A program made the position numbers and the translations under genes. The notes under the pieces were generated by a model. The model searched no databases, had not been told where the DNA came from, and saw nothing but the letters and a program-made list of their open reading frames with translations. Of a DNA stretch of 33,163 nucleotides, positions 28,072-33,163 are shown in pieces (position 1 is the first letter of the stretch; every line of letters starts with the position of its first letter). Origin of the DNA: Anaerolineales bacterium (GTDB lineage: Bacteria > Chloroflexota > Anaerolineae > Anaerolineales > DRMV01); NCBI GenBank assembly GCA_026985995.1, contig JALSPJ010000170.1, positions 1-33,163 of the forward strand, written 5' to 3'.

Positions 28072-28707
28072 TTGCAAACGCTCACTCGTGACCACATCGT
28101 GCGTTGGATTACCCATGCGGCCGAGGTCCTGGAGGCCAACAAGGAGTACCTCACCCAACTGGACGCGGCCATTGGCGACGCGGACCACGGCATCAACATG
28201 GACCGGGGCTTCAAGAAGGTCCTGAGCCAGTTGCCGTCGGTGCAAGACAAAGACATCGGCACCATCCTCAAGACCGTGGGCATGGCGTTGATTTCCAGTG
28301 TCGGCGGCGCGGGTGGGCCCCTCTACGGCACGCTGTTCATGCGCGCCGGCATGGCCGTGGGTTCCAAATATGAACTCACCCCCGACGATTTGGTGGCCAT
28401 GTGGCGCGCCGCGGTCGAAGGCGTCATTCAGCGCGGCCGGGCCCAGCTGGGCGACAAGACCATGGTCGACGCGCTGCTGCCCGCAGTGGATGCCATGCAA
28501 AAGGCCCTGGAACAAGGCGGCGACATCGTGGCCATTTTGCAGGCCGGCGTGGCCGCGGCCGAAAAAGGACGCGACGCTACCATCCCCTTGGTGGCCCGCA
28601 AAGGCCGCGCCAGCTATTTGGGCGAGCGCAGTGCCGGTCACCTGGACCCGGGCGCGACCTCTTCTCATTTGCTGCTCAAGACCCTGTTGGATGTGGTGAC
28701 CGAATAA
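28072..28707 (+). CDS. dhaL: Dihydroxyacetone kinase, nucleotide-binding subunit DhaL
   Basis: A 211-residue DhaL. It binds ADP/ATP with two Mg ions through the Asp-rich GDADHG motif (residues 35-40), and further family motifs GGAGGPLYGTLF, GDKTMVDALLPA, GRASYLGERSAGHLDPGA are present. In PTS-linked kinases the ADP on DhaL is rephosphorylated by DhaM; no DhaM, HPr or EI gene is present here. The start is the TTG at 28072: GGAGGAG is 7-8 bp upstream and the N-terminus then matches the family. glpK begins 45 bp downstream, after a short GGCCC-TTCG-GGGCC hairpin. Confidence 0.94.
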   Translation: MQTLTRDHIVRWITHAAEVLEANKEYLTQLDAAIGDADHGINMDRGFKKVLSQLPSVQDKDIGTILKTVGMALISSVGGAGGPLYGTLFMRAGMAVGSKYELTPDDLVAMWRAAVEGVIQRGRAQLGDKTMVDALLPAVDAMQKALEQGGDIVAILQAGVAAAEKGRDATIPLVARKGRASYLGERSAGHLDPGATSSHLLLKTLLDVVTE

Positions 28708-28752
28708 GCCTGAGGCCCTTCGGGGCCCCTGCTCCGCGAAAGGAGTGAAACG

Positions 28753-30264
<1,512 letters not shown>

Positions 30265-30289
30265 GACGCAGCCGGTTTTGTCCGCCCAC

Positions 30290-30385
30290 CGACGGGGAGG
30301 GGCCCGCGTTCCGCGACCTCCCTCAAGCCGGCCCCCCTCTCTTCCTCCCTCCTCCCCCAGCGTGGGATGGGGCCCTTCCCCGTCG
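30290..30385 (+). promoter_or_regulatory. Long-range inverted repeat between glpK and glpA
   Basis: The arms CGACGGGGAGGGGCCC (30290-30305) and GGGCCCTTCCCCGTCG (30370-30385) pair over 16 bp with one G-T wobble, enclosing a 64-nt pyrimidine-rich loop. It may be a transcript-processing or stability element between glycerol kinase and the dehydrogenase part of the operon. No promoter is obvious inside. Confidence 0.45.
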
Positions 30386-30436
30386 CGGCGGTTCTCCTAC
30401 CCGGCACGCGCCGGCACGCGTGGCAAGGAGCGAAGC

Positions 30437-31597
30437 ATGTCGGCCTATCATGTGGTCATCATCGGCGGCGGCGCGACGGGCGCGGCCCTGGCCCACGATT
30501 TGACCCTGCGCGGGGTGCAGGTCACTTTGGTGGAACGCGGCGAGGTGACTTCGGGCACGACCGGCCGGCATCACGGCCTGCTGCACAGCGGCGCGCGCTA
30601 CGCGGTCAAAGACCCCGAATCGGCCCGGGAATGCATCCAGGAAAACACCATCCTGCGCCGCATCGCGCCCGGTTCCTTCGAGCTCAACGATGGCCTGTTC
30701 GTGGCCATCACCGATGAAGACCTGGCCTATTACGACGATTTCATGGAAGGCTGCGCGGCCACGGGCATCCCCACCCGCACCCTGAGCCGGGAAGAAGCCC
30801 TGCGTTTAGAGCCCAACCTCAACCCGGACCTCAAACTGGCGGTGCAGGTGCCCGATGGCACCATGGACGCCATGCGCCTGCCGCTGCGCTTCCTGGCCAC
30901 GGCCAAACACAACGGCGCGCGCATTCTGCCCTTCCACCGGGTGACCGGGCTGCGCTTTCACGGTCGCACCGTGGTAGGCGTGCAGGGCCGCGATTTGGTC
31001 CGCAACCGCGATTTCACCCTCGACGCGGACCTGGTGGTCAACGCGGCCGGGCCCTGGGCCGAACAAATCGCCCGCATGGCCGATGTGGATGTGCCCGTGG
31101 TGCCCTCGCCGGGCGTGCTGGTGGCCGTGTATGGCCGCTGGACCAACATGGTCATCAACCGCCTGCACCGGGCCGGCGACGGCGACATCGTGGTGCCACA
31201 GCGCACCCTGTCGGTCATTGGCACCAGCTCCTGGGTGGTCGATGACCCCGACCATCTGGATGTGCCCGAGGAGCACATCCGCCTCATGTACGAAAAAGGC
31301 GCGGAGATGATTCCCGCGCTGGCCCACGCGCCCATGCGGGCCGCCTGGGCCGCCGCCCGGCCCCTGGTCGGTTCCCGCCAGGCCCAAAGCGGCCGGGAGC
31401 TCAGCCGCACTTTCAAAGTCTTCGACCACGCGGAAGAAGGCGTGGAAGGCTTCGTGACCATCGTGGGTGGCAAAGCCACCACGGCCCGGGCCATGGCCGA
31501 AGTCACCGCGGACCTGGTGGTGCGCAAATTGGGCCTCGACGCACCTTGCCGCACCCGGGAAGTCGTGCTCTTGCCCCACACGGCTTATTACGCCTGA
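30437..31597 (+). CDS. glpA: Glycerol-3-phosphate dehydrogenase flavoprotein, GlpA type, lacking the C-terminal Fe-S domain
   Basis: Oxidises sn-glycerol-3-phosphate to dihydroxyacetone phosphate. The 386-residue protein has an N-terminal FAD-binding motif IIGGGATGAALAHDL (GGG at 10-12) and the strongly GlpA-like TSGTTGRHHGLLHSGARYAV, SARECIQENTILRRIAPG, VPDGTMDAMRLP, VVNAAGPWAEQIA, MVINRLHRAGDGDIVVP and FVTIVGGKATTARAMAE. E. coli GlpA is about 540 residues, with a BFD-like [2Fe-2S] domain after this point; here the protein ends at the boundary. The ATG at 30437 follows AAGGAG. It is followed 14 bp later by a fused SdhB-SdhC gene, so electrons probably pass to that subunit rather than to GlpB/GlpC. 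Confidence 0.9.
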   Translation: MSAYHVVIIGGGATGAALAHDLTLRGVQVTLVERGEVTSGTTGRHHGLLHSGARYAVKDPESARECIQENTILRRIAPGSFELNDGLFVAITDEDLAYYDDFMEGCAATGIPTRTLSREEALRLEPNLNPDLKLAVQVPDGTMDAMRLPLRFLATAKHNGARILPFHRVTGLRFHGRTVVGVQGRDLVRNRDFTLDADLVVNAAGPWAEQIARMADVDVPVVPSPGVLVAVYGRWTNMVINRLHRAGDGDIVVPQRTLSVIGTSSWVVDDPDHLDVPEEHIRLMYEKGAEMIPALAHAPMRAAWAAARPLVGSRQAQSGRELSRTFKVFDHAEEGVEGFVTIVGGKATTARAMAEVTADLVVRKLGLDAPCRTREVVLLPHTAYYA

Positions 31598-31611
31598 GCG
31601 CGGAGGTTGCC

Positions 31612-32739
31612 ATGAGCACCGTCACCCTGCGTGTGTTCCGCTTCAAACAAGGCGACGCCGCGCCGCATTACGACACTTTCACCGTGACCGCGGGCCCGCG
31701 CACCACCGTGCTCGAAGCCCTGCAAGCCGTGCGCCGCGACCAGGACCCCAGCCTCATCCTGCGTCATTCGTGCCATCACGCTTCGTGCGGCACCTGCGGC
31801 ATGCGGGTCAACGGCCATGAAGTGCTGGCCTGCGTCACCCCTCTGGCCGACCTGGGCCCGGTGGTCACCGTCGAGCCGCTGCAAAACGCGCCCCTGGTGG
31901 CCGACCTGGTGGTCGACATGCACCCCTTTTACGCCACCTTCACCCAGGCCGGTATGCCCCTGGTGCGCACCAGCGACAATCTGGCCGGTTCCCACCCCGC
32001 GCCCGGCATCGAAACCCTCACCCGCTTCGAGAATTGCCTGGAATGCGGCCTGTGCCTTTCGGCTTGCCCTGTAGTCGCCACCGACCCCCTCTACTTGGGC
32101 CCCGCGGCCATGGCCGCAGCCTGGCGGGTGGTGCAGGAACCCCGGGGCGCGGACCCGGCCCAGGCGCTGGCCTGGGTGGACCAGGAGCACGGCTGCTGGC
32201 GCTGTCACCTGGCCTTCGAGTGTTCCACCGTGTGCCCCAACGATGTGCAGCCGGGGCAGGCCATCGCCGCGCTGCGCCAGCGCCTGGTGCAAGGGGAACC
32301 GGCTCCGCCGCGGCCGCGCCCCGCCGCGGCCGAACCCGCGCCTTCCCCCGCCCGGGCCGCGCGCCGCGGGCTGCGGGCCTGGTTCGACCCCCGGGGCCGG
32401 GATGTGGGCTATTGGGCCTTTGTGCTGCATCGGGTCACAGGCCTGGCGCTGGTGTTCTACCTGGTGTTGCACCTGTGGGTGCTGCGTTTGCTGGCCCGCG
32501 GGCCCCAGGCCTGGGACGATTTCATCGCCCTGGCCCGCAGCCCCTTGTTTCTGGCCTTGGATGGCGTGCTGCTGTTCGGCATCCTTTTCCACGGCTTGAA
32601 CGGGCTGCGGGTGGCCCTGGTGGGGCTGGGCCGGGGCGCGGCGCGGCACAAGGCCCTGTTCTGGGCCCTCATGGCCGTGCTGGTGGTCGCGCTGCTTGTG
32701 GGCGTGGCCGCGCTGGTGGCCGTGGTCCACGGGGCATAA
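31612..32739 (+). CDS. Fused SdhB-type iron-sulfur and SdhC-type cytochrome b protein
   Basis: A 375-residue protein with two parts. Residues 1-225 are a succinate dehydrogenase/fumarate reductase iron-sulfur subunit: a [2Fe-2S] site with Cys54, 59, 62 and 74 (CHHASCGTC...LAC), then CLECGLCLSACP (Cys142, 145, 148, 152) and CWRCHLAFECSTVCP (Cys198, 204, 208) for the [4Fe-4S] and [3Fe-4S] clusters. After a Pro/Ala linker (229-250), residues 260-375 form an SdhC-like anchor of three helices with candidate haem ligands His273 and His287 (HRVTGLALVFYLVLH) and His327 (LFHGLNGLR). Normally these are two proteins. The ATG at 31612 follows GGAGG. It sits directly after glpA, suggesting it accepts electrons from that flavoprotein. 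Confidence 0.88.
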   Translation: MSTVTLRVFRFKQGDAAPHYDTFTVTAGPRTTVLEALQAVRRDQDPSLILRHSCHHASCGTCGMRVNGHEVLACVTPLADLGPVVTVEPLQNAPLVADLVVDMHPFYATFTQAGMPLVRTSDNLAGSHPAPGIETLTRFENCLECGLCLSACPVVATDPLYLGPAAMAAAWRVVQEPRGADPAQALAWVDQEHGCWRCHLAFECSTVCPNDVQPGQAIAALRQRLVQGEPAPPRPRPAAAEPAPSPARAARRGLRAWFDPRGRDVGYWAFVLHRVTGLALVFYLVLHLWVLRLLARGPQAWDDFIALARSPLFLALDGVLLFGILFHGLNGLRVALVGLGRGAARHKALFWALMAVLVVALLVGVAALVAVVHGA

Positions 32740-32751
32740 GGGAGGCGCGTC

Positions 32752-33099
32752 GTGAACCGCGATGCAGGCAAATTCTGGTGGTTGGTGCAGGCCTTTTCGG
32801 GCGTGGCCCTGGTGCTCCTGCTGGGTATGCACTTCATCGCCCAGCACTATGTCGCCCAGGGTGGCCTGCGCACTTATGCCGATGTAGTGGCTTATCTGGA
32901 CTCGCCCTGGGTGCTGGCCCTGGAAACGCTGTTTTTGGTGGTGGTGGCGGTGCACGCGGCCCTGGGTTTGCGGGCCGTGGCCCTCGATTTGGGCCTGGCC
33001 CGGGGCCAACAGCGCCTGGTCGATGGGGCCGTGGCCGGTTTCGCCCTGGCCGTGGTGTTTTACGGCCTGTGGCTCTTCACCCGTATCGGAGGCGGATGA
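32752..33099 (+). CDS. SdhD-like membrane anchor subunit
   Basis: A 115-residue protein with three hydrophobic helices, starting at GTG 32752 (GGAGG upstream), 12 bp after the fused subunit. Helix 1 has SGVALVLLLGMHFIAQHYV with His27 and His32 as possible haem or quinone-site residues; the loop LRTYADVVAYLDSPW and the helix 2 motif VVAVHAALGLRAV resemble the second anchor of Sdh/Frd complexes in Chloroflexota and Actinobacteria. With the fused SdhC part it would complete a six-helix cytochrome b anchor. The next gene begins 1 bp after its stop. Confidence 0.8.
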   Translation: MNRDAGKFWWLVQAFSGVALVLLLGMHFIAQHYVAQGGLRTYADVVAYLDSPWVLALETLFLVVVAVHAALGLRAVALDLGLARGQQRLVDGAVAGFALAVVFYGLWLFTRIGGG

Positions 33100-33100
33100 C

Positions 33101-33163
33101 ATGACTTCTTCGGGTTGGCTCAGCCCCGCGGCCGGGCGGCGCATTTTGACCGGCGTGTGGGTG
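33101..33163 (+). CDS. Start of an unidentified gene in the glycerol operon (partial)
   Basis: An ATG right after the SdhD-like stop opens a frame to the window edge (21 codons, beginning MTSSGWLSPAAGRRILTGVW). The operon-like spacing and GGAGG (33089-33093) support it. It does not show the GxGxxG flavin motif expected within the first 20 residues of most SdhA proteins, but too little is visible to exclude one or to name the product. Confidence 0.5.
   Translation, partial: MTSSGWLSPAAGRRILTGVWV

Overview
The window is GC-rich, gene-dense bacterial DNA. The gene style suggests a Chloroflexota bacterium (Anaerolineae/Thermoflexia-like): Thr/Pro-rich linkers after lipoprotein signals, DUF92 and HNH proteins, small polytopic membrane proteins, GlpF-DhaK-DhaL-GlpK linked to a GlpA-type dehydrogenase, and intergenic repeats of the kind seen in that phylum. 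This placement is an inference; there is no rRNA in the window.

Layout. 1-3540: tail of a Pro/Thr-repeat protein, an M42 peptidase, adenylylsulfate kinase (minus), tRNA-Arg(TCG) and an MFS exporter. 3577-4305 (minus): a secreted protein made of two near-identical repeats. 4594-8196: a membrane protein, then a tight cluster of HNH nuclease, PH-domain membrane protein, DUF92 protein and an 85-residue protein that looks like the beginning of a Cas4-type nuclease fused to a membrane helix. 8231-10030 (minus): an o-succinylbenzoate synthase/N-acylamino acid racemase-type enolase and a membrane protein, divergent from mfd (10186-13638). 13640-16450: a repeat-rich, partly AT-richer accessory patch with a secreted-protein gene broken by a repeat element, and a lipoprotein. 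16583-19183: a large solute-binding lipoprotein whose domain order looks circularly permuted. 19510-22541: metallo-beta-lactamase-fold hydrolase, alanine racemase and three small membrane proteins. 22648-25393: an ABC exporter and a sugar-binding-like lipoprotein. 25417-25760: two more copies of the repeat element seen at 14.4 kb.

25888-33163 is the most coherent system: a glycerol/dihydroxyacetone operon with a promoter and an upstream cluster of TGAAACA half-sites. GlpF imports glycerol, GlpK makes glycerol-3-phosphate, DhaK/DhaL phosphorylate dihydroxyacetone, and a GlpA-type flavoprotein oxidises glycerol-3-phosphate. Instead of GlpB/GlpC, the genes after GlpA encode a fused SdhB-SdhC protein (iron-sulfur plus cytochrome b anchor) and an SdhD-like subunit. 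This suggests a hybrid glycerol-3-phosphate:quinone oxidoreductase with a GlpA flavoprotein on a succinate dehydrogenase-type electron-transfer module. The window ends in the next gene, so the presence of an SdhA cannot be excluded.

Most transcription units are preceded by the same promoter-like word, GGTA(T/C)(A/C)AT, often with an extended TG.
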